From Saccharina japonica (Eukaryota > Sar > Phaeophyceae > Laminariales > Laminariaceae), in assembly GCA_008828725.1 (NCBI GenBank), contig MEHQ01004509.1, forward strand, positions 124,001 to 188,000: a DNA stretch of 64,000 bases. Reading direction: 5' to 3'. Shown piece after piece: positions 24,601-34,293 of this stretch (its first letter is position 1; every line of letters starts with the position of its first letter). The position numbers were made by a program, and so were the translations under genes. Under the pieces are notes generated by a model. That model did not search any database. It saw nothing but the letters and a program-made list of their open reading frames with translations, and had not been told where the DNA came from.

Positions 24601-27456
24601 TTGCACCATGTCTTTTACCGGCGTTTATACACCAGTGTGTCTTCGTTGATACGGCGACAGCATGGTCGGTCAGTGAGATCGATACCCAAGGCTGGAGAGC
24701 CGTGTGGACACAACGAAGGCGACGTCTGCGAAAGCACCTGTGACCAGTCTGCACCTCGACCTACTCGTATGGTAGCGTGCCCCCATCTAGCTTGCGCGAC
24801 TCAATCCCTGTGGCCTGTGCGTCGTTCCACGATCATGTGTATCGTATGGTCCGCGTCCTCCACCCTTAGATTTCAAAAGGTCGTGCGGTCAACGACATGC
24901 TTTGGCGTACTTTCACGACATTTCCCCCAACGGTAGCTACGACTTGCTTAAAAGTGAAACGAGAAATTCGATATAGTACGGTGCGTGGGTATAATTTCGG
25001 GCGGAGTATGCACCACGGAGACGACCTCTACTAAACGTTCCCTTAATGCCCCCTGGCTAGGGTGGGGATTGTTCCGAGAAGCAATGCTCAGCCACAAGCA
25101 CTGGCAAACACACTACACGTTGGCCTACTCCCCTGCTTTAGAACTTGTTGAAACCGTCCCCGATTCCAAACTCTTCGCGCATCGACGGACTAATACTCGA
25201 GAAGCCGATGCCTATATATGTTCAGCAATTTTGTTCACGCCGCCCGTCCTTTTTCCTTTACAACGCAAATGCCCTGTCACACTGCAAACGTACGTAGCAC
25301 GAAGAAGTCCCTGTTTATCTGAGCGCCCGGCTTGACACTGGCTTGACACTGATGTTCCCAGGTTACGACGGCGGCGATTGCTGCGAATGTACCTGTAGTA
25401 GTACCTCGGACTTCACCTGCGGTGAGAACGGTGGCTTCGATTGCATCGACCCGGACTCGTCTTGCGAAGAAGACCTTGTCGAGGCCGGGACGAAGACCAC
25501 CATTGGCGTATCCACTACCGCCTACGACGCGCGTGTCGGTGAAGCATTCGGTGGTGTGGGCTGCGGCCAGGACGGATGTGGGCCTGAGCTAACTCGCGAC
25601 GGCAGTGTCGATGCGGAATCGAGGTGGGCGTGCGCACAGAAACTTGACCCCGACGGCGGGATATGCGAGATCGGGTTCGTCTTCGAAGACCCCCAGGATA
25701 TCATGGAAGTCCAGGTGGCGTTCTTCAAGGCAGGTGAACGTGCGCGCACTCTACAGGTGAGGGAAATACGCCATGACGGGGGATAACAACGTGCGGATAT
25801 TGCTGTCAACAACGTGCTTCGTTCGCAGATGCGTGTACGTATTGCGAAGCCCGGATAATCCACCTTGACAGACATCGATGTTGTTGGTATTCGCTTCATT
25901 TTTTTAGTGTAGTGCCGAAACATGTCCCCTCTTTAATCACTACTGGGGAGCGGGATATTACGCCCGACAAGACTGAGCTTACAGGGTGTATCGGTAGCAG
26001 CCATATACAACGGTAACGTTGTGGGCCACAACGAGTTTACAACAGAGACCTATATTCTGTTTTTAGTGCAAGTTGTACAGGATGTGGTTTCTAGTATTGG
26101 TTTCGGAAGATGTGTCATATTTGTCTTGTTGCTCTACGCGGTATGTCGTGGTTCAAACGCTGGTTAGTACAGGTACACATCAAATATTTCAGCTCGTGAC
26201 TACCGTGACACTGGGATACACTACCCCCGTAGTTACAAACACGGGTGATGCAAGGAGCAAGACTGTAGTGTCTGCTGGCCTTTGGTGTGCTTCATATACG
26301 TGATATACAATTTTCATCACCGGATCGTAGTCAGTCGTATTATATGCATGAAAAGTGCAGCGTCGTACTGTATCTGTCATGATGGCGAACTTGTCGATTG
26401 TAAGGCCCAGGCCGACTAGTCACAAGTTGGCTTGATAGTAGCGTTTGTTGCTTGTGCTATTTCACAAGTTCGGTGCTTTCGCTTCTGACTGGCGTGTTAG
26501 CGACATGTGCCTCGCAGCGTGTTTTGGTTAAAAATATACTGGAGTCAAATTGTTGGATAACCTTGTCACCCAACCAACCACAATCCGCCAAACCTACTAC
26601 ACACCCACCTATCTGCCATCCGTGTACCGACGTGGTCGTGGTTTTCTTTTATTAGGCAATTATCAACGGCGAGGTCGTAGGAGAGTTCGATTCAAGCCCG
26701 GCAACGCCGTTTACCTCACTCGGTATCCAAGGTGTTGGGGTGGAAACGGTGGCATTCAAGACCGTCGGGCTCACTGAAAACAGCTGGATCGCCCTTCTCG
26801 AGGTGAGTTATTTACCCTGTAGACTGTCGCATGGCCGCCCACCATGCGGCTTATGTCGTACCTAGAACGACCATGTTTCCGAACATGCCGAAGAATGACA
26901 CACTTGACGCCCAAGGCTGGCGTGCTCAGACTCAATATGATTTCGATGGCACGTAACCCACCACGTGCCCGCCTTTCATGTGTCTTGTCATAGCACCGGT
27001 GAATCGCTCTCCCTTGTATGCATGACATATTTAACACAAAGATTAGCCTATCTGTTTTATCGTTGTCGTCAGTTCGGTAGCTTTTTGAGCGGTCTCGACG
27101 AGCTGTTTGTTTAGGCCACGATTACCGTTGGTTATGCCCGTCTTGTTTTGGCCAAACGTTACTCGAACTGCTCCCCACGGCATATGCTATCTTGCTTGAA
27201 TACGGTAGTGCCGCGTTAGCCCGCATGCTCTATGCAATGAAGACACGTGTGAGACGAGTTGGAAAGTCCTGCGGGCTCCTATAGCACATGACACGCCTGC
27301 TTGCACGACATTGAGGTTCCAACGACAAGTTGGGCTAACTGCTGCGACGTTTAGAAACCCCTTTCACTTTATGTGTACCAAACTACGCCCTACGCTGTTT
27401 TTTGTGGCAACTTGTACTGCATCCACCCGCAGGTGCGCTTCATGGTGGAACCCTGA
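12506..27456 (+). CDS. Secreted multi-LNR (Notch-repeat) protein with C-terminal F5/8-like domain, 14 exons
   Basis: Exons: 12506-12671, 16617-16817, 17138-17395, 18046-18291, 18992-19234, 19639-19884, 20872-21108, 21514-21759, 22441-22743, 23437-23643, 24084-24284, 25362-25756, 26656-26802, 27433-27456. They total 3120 nt, or 1039 residues plus TGA, and every junction is GT-AG with matching phase. The N-terminus is a signal peptide (Lys, then a hydrophobic core ending near VVAQ). Eleven repeats follow the pattern C..(D/S)G.CD..NNN..CGYDGGDCCxCTC. This is the Lin-12/Notch repeat, which binds calcium in known proteins. They are joined by linkers rich in Asp, Ser and Thr with extra cysteines. 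About 165 C-terminal residues resemble a discoidin/F5-8 galactose-binding fold. I infer an extracellular or cell-wall adhesion or carbohydrate-binding protein. The ligand is unknown, there is no transmembrane segment after the F5/8 domain, and no Notch RAM or ankyrin part is present. The exon structure is very sure; the function is inferred. Confidence 0.87.
12672..16616 (+). other. Intron 1 of the LNR gene (3.9 kb)
   Basis: This is the longest intron of the gene, running from donor GTAAGG to acceptor ATCAG|GG. It holds no LNR-like sequence. It contains two unassigned coding-like frames. One is at 13441-13654 (a short acidic start, then a basic part). The other is at about 13800-14123 and begins with a basic Trp/Arg/Lys/Pro-rich segment after a stop codon. 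The rest shows nothing recognisable. Confidence 0.7.
16617..16817 (+). CDS. LNR gene exon 2
   Basis: Begins at AG|GGTACGATGG, coding GYDGGDCCECTC, the second half of LNR 1. The linker is unusual: it carries three extra Cys and lacks the poly-Asp segment of later repeats. It ends with the first half of LNR 2 (CSPDLFSDGDC..NNNEECG) and donor GTACGT. Phase 1 at both ends. Confidence 0.85.
17138..17395 (+). CDS. LNR gene exon 3
   Basis: Starts at ATCAG|GTTACGACAGTGG. It codes YDSGDCCECTC, so a normally invariant Gly of the LNR is Ser here. The linker has a run of seven Asp followed by a Ser/Tyr-rich tract. Ends CVPVYHSDGDCD..NNNEICG with donor GTGCGT. Phase 1 at both ends. Confidence 0.88.
18046..18291 (+). 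CDS. LNR gene exon 4
   Basis: YDGGDCCECTC half-LNR, then a cysteine-bearing linker (FTCGDEEFGGFECLDPSAPC), an acidic/Ser-Thr-Tyr spacer, and the next half-LNR ending in NNNEDCG. Acceptor ATCAG, donor GTGCGT, phase 1 at both ends. Confidence 0.9.
18992..19234 (+). CDS. LNR gene exon 5 (first copy of duplicated exon pair)
   Basis: FDGGDCCECTC half-LNR, linker with the DDDDVTTLP acidic motif, then CIPDYFSDGLCD..NNNEDCG. Its second half and the intron after it are close relatives of exon 7 and intron 7, which marks a tandem duplication. Acceptor ATCAG, donor GTGAGT, phase 1 at both ends. Confidence 0.9.
19639..19884 (+). CDS. LNR gene exon 6 (second exon of the first duplicate)
   Basis: YDGGDCCECTCV half-LNR, linker CGDEEFGGFACLDPSAPC plus EDDDFTPPP, then CAPTYSGDSYCDDINNNELCG. 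The half-LNR at the end has GDSYCD in place of the usual SDG.CD. It is the paralogue of exon 8, with the same 246 nt length. Donor GTAAGT. Confidence 0.9.
20554..20631 (+). repeat. CATCAACA microsatellite in intron 6
   Basis: About nine copies of the 8 bp unit CATCAACA with one variant (CATGAGCA). It lies in an extra segment of about 300 bp that makes this intron longer than its duplicate, intron 8. Confidence 0.9.
20872..21108 (+). CDS. LNR gene exon 7 (second copy, paralogue of exon 5)
   Basis: The half-LNR reads GYDGGDCCQCTC, with Gln in place of the usual Glu. The linker start (CISTRH) is shared with exon 9, while its C-terminal half matches exon 5. It is therefore a mosaic, expected when it sits at the seam between duplicated units. 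Donor GTGAGT, phase 1 at both ends. Confidence 0.9.
21514..21759 (+). CDS. LNR gene exon 8 (paralogue of exon 6)
   Basis: YDGGDCCECTCVSTEEF, linker CGDEEFGGFACLDPSAPC and DDDDFTPLP, then CIPAFFSDAYCD..NNNEICG. Same length as exon 6 and alignable without gaps. Donor GTGAGT, phase 1 at both ends. Confidence 0.9.
22441..22743 (+). CDS. LNR gene exon 9, longest linker
   Basis: GYDGGDCCRCTCISTRH start like exon 7. The linker is expanded by a Tyr/Thr/Ser-rich tract of about 25 residues with YTS/TY repeats. The final half-LNR is CTIGYFADGDCD..NNRKECG, where the usual NNNE is NNRK. Donor GTGCGT. It lies at the start of what would be a third duplication unit. Confidence 0.9.
23437..23643 (+). CDS. 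LNR gene exon 10
   Basis: FDGGDCCECTCVDEAF half-LNR, short linker with ADDDDD, then CIPENFSDAQCDETNNNEGCG. One of the shorter modules. Acceptor ACCAG, donor GTACGT, phase 1 at both ends. Confidence 0.9.
23969..23993. repeat. AT dinucleotide microsatellite in intron 10
   Basis: A run of TA repeats (cacatatatatatatatatatac) inside the intron between exons 10 and 11. Confidence 0.85.
24084..24284 (+). CDS. LNR gene exon 11
   Basis: YDGGDCCECTCVSTDEY half-LNR, compact linker ending in a Thr/Ser tract, then SSCLDDTVSNGMCDPNNNTEECG. The first Cys of this LNR sits in a different local context (SSCLDD). Donor GTGAGA, phase 1 at both ends. Confidence 0.88.
24706..24830 (+). pseudogene. Decayed LNR exon inside intron 11
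   Basis: The stretch from 24706 still aligns with intact exons: a damaged GYDGGDCC segment reading GHNEGDVCESTC, the 'gcacctcgacct' block of exon 4, and the 'gtgcgtcg' block after the linker Cys. The AG acceptor is lost, the second half-LNR and donor are gone, and the frame is broken. It is not used in the gene model. It suggests the array once had at least one more module. Confidence 0.7.
25362..25756 (+). CDS. LNR gene exon 12: last half-LNR and start of F5/8-like domain
   Basis: Begins with GYDGGDCCECTC, which completes LNR 11. It then departs from the other exons and runs into a domain with GGVGCGQDGCGPELTRDG, a Trp followed by CAQKL, ICEIGFVFEDPQDIMEVQVAF and GERARTLQ. This layout is typical of stramenopile discoidin/F5-8-like modules. 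It switches from phase 1 (acceptor) to phase 0 (donor CAG|GTGAGG), ending the shuffled-exon series. Confidence 0.88.
26656..26802 (+). CDS. LNR gene exon 13: C-terminal half of F5/8-like domain
   Basis: Phase 0 at both ends, 49 codons, acceptor ATTAG, donor GAG|GTGAGT. It codes a beta-rich segment (INGEVVGEFDSS, then TVAFKTVGL and NSWIALLE) that follows naturally from exon 12. It closes the galactose-binding-like fold. Confidence 0.82.
27433..27456 (+). CDS. LNR gene terminal exon 14
   Basis: Acceptor ATCCACCCGCAG, then codons for VRFMVEP and TGA, in phase 0 with exon 13. The short tail fits the end of the domain (IALLE|VRFMVEP). Very short terminal exons are less certain than the rest. If it is skipped, no better in-phase continuation is apparent before 29.6 kb. 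Confidence 0.68.
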   Translation: MRFMVEP

Positions 27457-27689
27457 GGACTCATAGCGACCCCCCAGCGCCGTCGACACCGTCCTTCGCT
27501 GATCAGTAAAATCTACCTCGTGACTAGCTGGGGTGCTGTGATGGTTTGGAACCCAACGTTATGCCCGTGTATTGATAAGGGGTTACATCTAGTGAGTATG
27601 ACTCAGAAGAGAATCAGTTCCGTGAAGTGCTCGGTGGTAGGGTGGGTGGAATATTTGTTTGACAAGCAGGCATTATGTAAAATAGCTGA

Positions 27690-29035
27690 CTTTGGTGGTC
27701 CGTGGGGTAGTGGGGAGGCGTCCTGACTGTGTACCACACGGACTTCATACACTATACGTAGCTCTAAAGCATGCAACATAATCGATACTTGCATTCATGC
27801 AACGTTCCGGCCTCAAAGTCAATTCGGCATGTATGTATCTTCTATTATGTGTCGTACTCTCAACTCAAATCTTGAGACAGACGGTAAAGTTGCAGGCCGT
27901 TTGATACGAAATGAGAGGACTTGGCATACCATATACGTTCAGAGCATAGAGTGGTCACTTACCCCTTTCCATACTTACCCCAACTGTAGTACTGACGTTC
28001 TTCGGAGGTGGTAAGGGTGGCCCCGTCGTCTCCTACACAACAGAACACCAGTTTAGATATACACGTATACATTGTATACTGTAAGGTGCCATATACATAT
28101 GCATACCGGACCTGGCAACCCATTGTACAACAGTTGTTCTACCCCCGTCAACCATCCATCGAGGGAAGAAGGCGAAGATCGAGGAGGGAGTTTTTCGTAC
28201 GTGTTGGAATGGGAGAGTGTGTTGCGTGAGAGTCAACTCAACTCCTAAAGGAGGTCGAGGGCGGCTGCGCCTATTGCGTGATGGCGGGTGAGACCAACCA
28301 CGTACTACTTTACATTTGCAGGTAGCTCATTTACGTTTATTTATATAATATCGCGTACGATTCATCAGGCCAGCACTATCAGAGGGGTGCTCAGTAGTGG
28401 CGTGAGCGCAATGGGCGCTTCAACAAAATAGATCTGGAGTAAACTGACTTGTTTTTGTGGTGCATGGGGAAGGTAGGATATTATACTATAGACCTAAGGC
28501 ATACTGCAGTGTCGTTATTTGCCTTCATGCAAGTTTCCGGCCTCTCGTACTCCATTATGCATGTATGCATATATGTGTCTCTTGTGTTTGTGTGATTTAC
28601 TCGCAACTACCGAGATACGTGATGAAAAGGGTGCTTCGTGCTAGATGGGAAGGCTTGGCATACCATGTACGTTTTGAGCATCGAACGGTCGCAGGCACGG
28701 ACCTGTGATCTTGACGGTCTTCGGGGGTCTTGACGGTGGTGTCATCTCGCGCGCGACAGTACGTGAGTTTACATATACACATGCACTTGGTATAATATGT
28801 TCCATATATATTATGTTTGTGTCAAAATACAGCACACGTATACAAGACCCGGCACTCCACGTGACGAAACTCCGTATACCCTCGTATAACATTCCGATTC
28901 GGGAAGAAGGCGAAGAGCAAGTGGGGAGTTGTTGTGGGTGTTGGAACTGCAGGGTGTGTTGCATCCGGGTCGACTCAGTTCCTAAGGGAGGAGGTCAGTG
29001 CCGGCTACGTTGATTGCGTGATTCGGAATTCGGGT
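27690..29035 (+). repeat. Diverged ~0.6 kb tandem duplication
   Basis: 27690-28290 and 28450-29035 share ordered blocks: ttcatgcaa.gtttccggcctc, ggcataccat.tacgtt, gaagaaggcgaag and ctcaa/gttcctaa.ggagg.c. No convincing frame is kept in both. It lies just downstream of the LNR gene. Confidence 0.65.
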
Positions 29036-29672
29036 AACCGGATACTATGTTTCGTCGACATATATGCGCGCCTATTGCATAACAATAGTTGCTACTGCAC
29101 GAAGGAAGCGCCAGTACGGCTGGGTGATTGAAACAAAGATGGCCAACTCACCCGAGTCAACCCTTGGCTTGTAGCGAGAAAAGCAAGTATCTTGGCTCCT
29201 ATCCTGAAGAGAATTGCTGCTCTCGACCAGAGCAACGTGTGGGTTTGGGAGCTTTGCAGCCAAGCTGGCAATAATTACTGTACTGTAGAGCCTGATATAA
29301 AGTCATAGCAGCCATGAACATCCATACAAACAAGAGTACGTGTTCCTAGCCGCGTGTCCAGGCACTGTTGACCGAGTGCCTTGCATTGGGCGTGGTCATC
29401 AGACACTGTGATCGACGTCAGTACTTGTAGCGCATCCGCGACCTCAAGCTTCGTGAATCTCAGACACATGGTATATTGTTGGTGTGGAGTCCTGCGTGTC
29501 GGGTGACATACACCTGGTATATGTTATTTACACCCTTTTTTTTGTTCAAATGTTATTTAAATAATACGTCAAGAAACATTAACTGGTTATCTAACGACCC
29601 TTGCAGTCATGCCGGTACCGTACAATATGTCGACCCCACCTGACTCGATTGGCCTGCCTACGATTAAGAGGC

Positions 29673-29865
29673 CATCCCGGCGTCTGGTTCCTCCTCTGGA
29701 ATCATCAACGCCCTCGTTGAGCCAGTCGTGAACAGTTCAAAGAACGGCCTCGGCGCCGAAACGCTTTCGTGCACGTTACCGTCAAGCTTGACGGGGGCCG
29801 TAAACATCTTCATGTCCAGATCAAACTCAGGAAATATCAGTGTGTTTGGTGGCGTGGTACTGCTG
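29673..29865 (+). other. Isolated coding-like frame, possible exon
   Basis: After AG at 29671-29672 an open frame reads AIPASGSSSGIINALVEPVV and on through LGAETLSCTLPSS to about VFGG, with balanced composition. The opposite strand is also open, ending at a stop at 29664. I could not attach it to any other exon, so it may be a decayed exon or chance. Confidence 0.3.
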
Positions 29866-30600
29866 CACCGTCGTTGCGCCAGGACGTGGGAGGGTGGAGC
29901 TGCAGAAAATGAGCACAGATATCTGGTTTGGCTGGCCACCCAGCGACTACCCCACGTGTGCTTACGCTTGCAGCAGAAACCTCGTGCTTGCTTGCACCCG
30001 ACGTGAGGATGCTGTCCTGCTCGTGGTGGCTTACTCAAAAGGAATGGCTTCGTGCAGGTCCTTCAAATCTTAATAACCAACCGTACTATATCCCAGTCCC
30101 CGATACAGACAAGCCTCATCCTCTCATCCAATAAAGTATGTTTACCGTAGTTCGTTACTCGTGTAGCGGAGGCTGTTTTGTCGTCTATGTACAAAACTAC
30201 CCTGCATATGGAAACTGTGTTGACCTGGGATTCATGAGAACTCCATTGGTTTGGCAGGGATGGGGCTGTTGGAAGTTTCTCGTCGTAAACAATGGATTAA
30301 TAGATGCTGTATGCACGGAACGCCCTGCAGTGCGTGGTGAAAGCTCAACAAATGCCGTACGATCGCATATATGTGGTGCGTTGTTTTGGTAGGACATCGA
30401 CATTCAAAGCTGAAGACAGTTCAACGAATATCGTTCTACTACACACAACAGGGAACCCCTGCGGTCATCCCGGCCGCCTTTAGCCTCCTTCGCTGATCGC
30501 CCGGGCACAGACCACACGTATAGCGATCGTGAGACCAACTGGAGAATCTCGTGATCCTGCCTTGTAAGTGCTCCGGGAAACTCAAACATCGACGCAAACA

Positions 30601-30911
30601 GGATGTACATTATTTGACTTTTTCGTGGCACGTGTCGCGACACGCCACGGACGCTGCTGCGGCACGATCCGGCATGCCGCGACACGCCACGACGTGTCGC
30701 GGCGAGTGTTGTGGGGAGTGTCGCGGCGAGTGTGTCTAACCCTAACCCTAATCTTGACCCTACGTGTCGCAGCTTGTCGCGACATGCCACGGCATGTCGC
30801 CAAAGGCCGCGGCACGCGTCGCGGCGTGCCACGGGGCGTCCGTGGCGTGTCACGGCATGTCGCGACACGCGTCGCGACACGTGCCACGAAAAAGTCAAAG
30901 CATGTAGATCC
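30601..30911. mobile_element. Foldback element with telomere-like core, copy 1
   Basis: Ends GGATGTACAT..TTTGACTTTTTCGTGGCACG and its inverse (CGTGCCACGAAAAAGTCAAA..ATGTAGATCC). The interior is almost entirely TGTCGCGACA-type palindromes with a central CTAACCCTAACCCTAA stretch. Open frames here (MSRHVATCRD-like) are by-products of the repeats. Confidence 0.8.
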
Positions 30912-31796
30912 GTGACATTTTCGTCGACGAAAGGTAATCCATGCCTGGTACATGTTTCGGCAAACGACGGCGTCCGCAATTTGTTTCCGAGTCATAACCC
31001 GTGATATTGAGTACAAGGCAGCACTGGACACTACACGTACTTTTGAGTGTCGACAACGCGACGTGAAGGAGGACGTTGGTGGCGAAACAATGGTACGTAC
31101 GCCGTGGTACCACACGAGGTTTCTTGTTAACATCCACGGCCGGCGTACCACACCGAAGCGCTTCAGAGAGAGGTTTCAGCATCAGGACCTCAGCACTTCA
31201 TTCAGGTCCCTGTAACTAATCAAACAGCGTCGAGCGATGCGCGTAGTGTTCGTCGTTAAGTAGTATCGGCGGAGTATTTTTCCTCCTGAAAATCCCATTA
31301 TGATGCAGTCCCAGGCCTCTCTGGCTTGATGAGTTCTGCTCATATATTGTTAGTATAGCACTGTGTAAATAATCGCTTCCAGAGGAGCCCGCGCCGTTTA
31401 CGGCTCATCGCACTCAATACCAGTCGTGTTCTCTGAGTTCATGAAAACCGACAGTTACGATCCTGCTGTTCCAAACAGCGTGAGGGTCATACATCTGAGC
31501 TATCGCCAATAAGTCTCGGTTAGTATCTCATCGGACATAACGTACGGCCCTTCTCTTAGCGACCTCCCCATCACAGGAACCACCCACGATGGAACCAAGC
31601 TAAACTAAACTAAAACACCCGGGTACATTAGGTACCACCGCCCTGGGCCTCATACTTATCGCACGATTTCCGAACAACCTAAAGAGATATCGCCCTCTGG
31701 GGGGCCCACACAAAAGAACTGTCAATAAATTTTGGCAGCGCACGCCATGGAGAACGACGACAACACCGAAAAGCTGCAGATCACTTCCGGGCGGGC

Positions 31797-32087
31797 GATC
31801 CATCACCGTGGGAGGAACGCGGTTATGCCCCCAGGAAATCCACCTGCCCCGACATGGTCAGCTGCCACGTCTCATACAACGAATCGGACTATGAGGACTT
31901 CGTTCTCCGTCCGTCCCCATACCACCCATGTTGCACCTGCGCCTCAAGCTCCAACAGCAGCGTTGACGGGCCAGCCAAGGCAATGAGCGCCACGCCAGCC
32001 ACACCAGCAAGTCCTGCGCCAGCCACAGTGTCCGCACTTGGTATGGATATTATAATGGATGCTATCACCTCGTTATCATCCCCCTAG
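31797..32087 (+). CDS. Possible terminal exon, cysteine-bearing, Ser/Pro/Ala-rich tail
   Basis: The frame ending at the TAG at 32085-32087 codes WEERGYAPRKSTCPDMVSCH, a Tyr/Glu/Asp segment, then PCCTCASSS and a Ser/Ala/Pro-Thr-rich tail ending MDAITSLSSP. The Cys pattern and low-complexity tail look like an extracellular protein end. The frame is open upstream to about 31673. The exon start and any upstream exons are unknown, and I do not recognise the family. Confidence 0.35.
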   Translation, partial: DPSPWEERGYAPRKSTCPDMVSCHVSYNESDYEDFVLRPSPYHPCCTCASSSNSSVDGPAKAMSATPATPASPAPATVSALGMDIIMDAITSLSSP

Positions 32088-32760
32088 TAGCCGCCTGGAA
32101 GCTTGCAATTTTGCAAATTTGTCGTGACATGCGGCATCACCCCCACTCGTTGTCGACAAGCGCTCCACATTCGTCAACTGTCTACGTATGTCGGTTACCG
32201 ACAATCGGTGGCCTCGCATAGACGAGGTATTGCTTTGTCGTTGTTCTGTGTCAGATCGACACAGGTGTCTGCTGCGCTATGCTAGCATTTGAATGCAGAC
32301 CGAACGGCTTGTCCAAAGCAGACAAATAGTATAGGGAACGATGTCATAGCAGGCGAAATTCAACCTAAATACCCACCCTTACCCCGCCCTACCCCCCCGG
32401 ACGGAGCGAAAATAGGCATGTGAATGCACTTTGGTTTGTGTGTATCGCTGTACCTAGTATGTGATTTGTGTGACAGTGCCGGAGAGCCGCAAACTTTCAC
32501 GTCGAGTCAAATAATGTAACATTGCACCACACCCCTCGTGCAACATACTATACCTGGTATGACTGTTCTGCGTTGCTGTTGGTCGAGCTTCTCCTATGGA
32601 TTATTGCTGCGAGGGTATACATAGGAGTGGAAGATACCTGGGGTCGATCGATCTATCTGCGGAGGAAGAAACCTACATTATGATCCAACCAAGCTTGTCG
32701 ACCGAACACACTGTGCCGAAGCAAGAGTAAAACGCACTCGACATTTCTTGATGGTCATCA

Positions 32761-33870
32761 TTGAGCTTCGGTACTCCCGCTAAGTTGTACGTTCTCCCTC
32801 GCGAGCGTTTGGCACAGTCCCACAAGTGTTTTGAACATACGAGTCACACCAATACACCGAAGCGCCTTTTCTTCGTGCACGCCCGCTACCTGCTGCTGAT
32901 CGTGTCAACCGGTCCATCGCCACTTGCTCTACTGTTCTCGCGGATATTAAAGAGTTTCGGAAAAAAAAATGAAAACAAGAAAGTCGATGCTCATGCTGGT
33001 GCTCATGAATGGCGGGGTATTTGTCCAGGATTATTACGACTTGCTCATGTTTGGGGATTATTGCCAAGTCATCATCGACACGACTTTTTTTGCAGCAGGC
33101 GAACCGCGAAGTCGAGTGAGAAACATGTGACTACTGCACGAAATGCCATGAACTTCCGGTCGACCACGGTGCTCCACCACCTTCCGCCGTGACCTTCTCC
33201 CTCCGCTCCTCCGCCCGTATCAATTTTCCCACGGTCGTTGCCTTCCTCCTTGCCGTCGTCCAACTCATCGAGGTTGTGTGCGTACGCATCGTGCATTTTC
33301 CCCCCTTTGTTTCCATTTCCAACAGCGCGAACACATCCTTCACATCCCCACCCCGTCTTGCCCGCCTGGCCTGAAATCAGACCTACCTGCTGCTGTGCTG
33401 CTTTCGACACCACAGCAGCAGTATCACGAAGCCACGACTGGATGGGGCAGGCGGCGGGCCCTGCCGCTCTACGATTTAGCGCCCGCCGAGTGGGTACTCG
33501 CCTCTCCCACATCCTCCTCGCGGTCTCCCAGCTTTGAGGTTGCGTGCCGGTGTCTGTTTGCTCTCGTACGAGTACGTACCCATCATTTCTCCTTCCAGCA
33601 GAACACTACTTTCCCCGCCACGGCATCACCAGCCGACCACTCGTTCAAGGAAGATGGCGCGCCCTGTCACCGTACGCTGTGGTGGCGTGTCATGCATCCC
33701 AGGCTGCTGTAGTGGCGGTGCAGGCGCCCTGATACCGCCTGTGTTCTGTACCATGACCACAACCCTGCGCAGCTTGACTGCTCATGCCTGGACTCCATTT
33801 TTCGACCCTTTTCTTTGAGCAAGAACTGAAAACAATTTGCCCATGGAAAAAAGGTAGCCGTTAACGTCTT
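32761..33870. other. Intergenic stretch with several overlapping frames, none convincing
   Basis: Plus frames at 32761-33192 and 33278-33712 and a minus frame at 33072-33512 overlap. None has a recognisable domain, and they contradict one another. A poly-A (32960) and a poly-T (33933) flank the block within similar 'agtttcggaaaaaaaaa' sequence in inverse orientation. Confidence 0.35.
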
Positions 33871-34293
33871 GTATGCGGCGAGACTTCGGCCGTCTTTGAT
33901 CAACCACGTCCATGAGCAAGTTTTGTTCCACTTTTTTTTTTTCCGAAACTCTCTATTATCGTCGTCATGTTGGGGCAGCTCGTCATTTATGTTTCAACCT
34001 TGCCCATCTTGCACGGCAGTGCTTATCCAGCCAAGCCTGCCTTTGAGCAAGCTCATAGCTCCTGTGTACTGACCACTACTGCTGCAAGCGCGGTCACTCC
34101 GCAGCTGCGGCCTATAGGTCGTAGTGCCGCCCAGTAGTAATGTAGTACTATGGAAGGCCCTGTATCAAGCAGAGGGGTGCGGGACGGCTCTCTATCGCCT
34201 CCTGTTTTCCGTTTTTTATAGGTATTGTCACGGCTTAGAGGTAGGGGACGGTATCAGCTACCTCCCCGGGTCGAAGTTGAATATTTCGACGCG

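Noticed and set aside
29664..30038. 124-codon minus frame
   Set aside because: No domain; overlaps an equally open plus frame, so strand cannot be decided.
30404..31151. Long minus frames of 189-191 codons at the foldback element
   Set aside because: Composed of RHVATCRD/ TRRG-type peptides from TGTCGCGACA palindromes.
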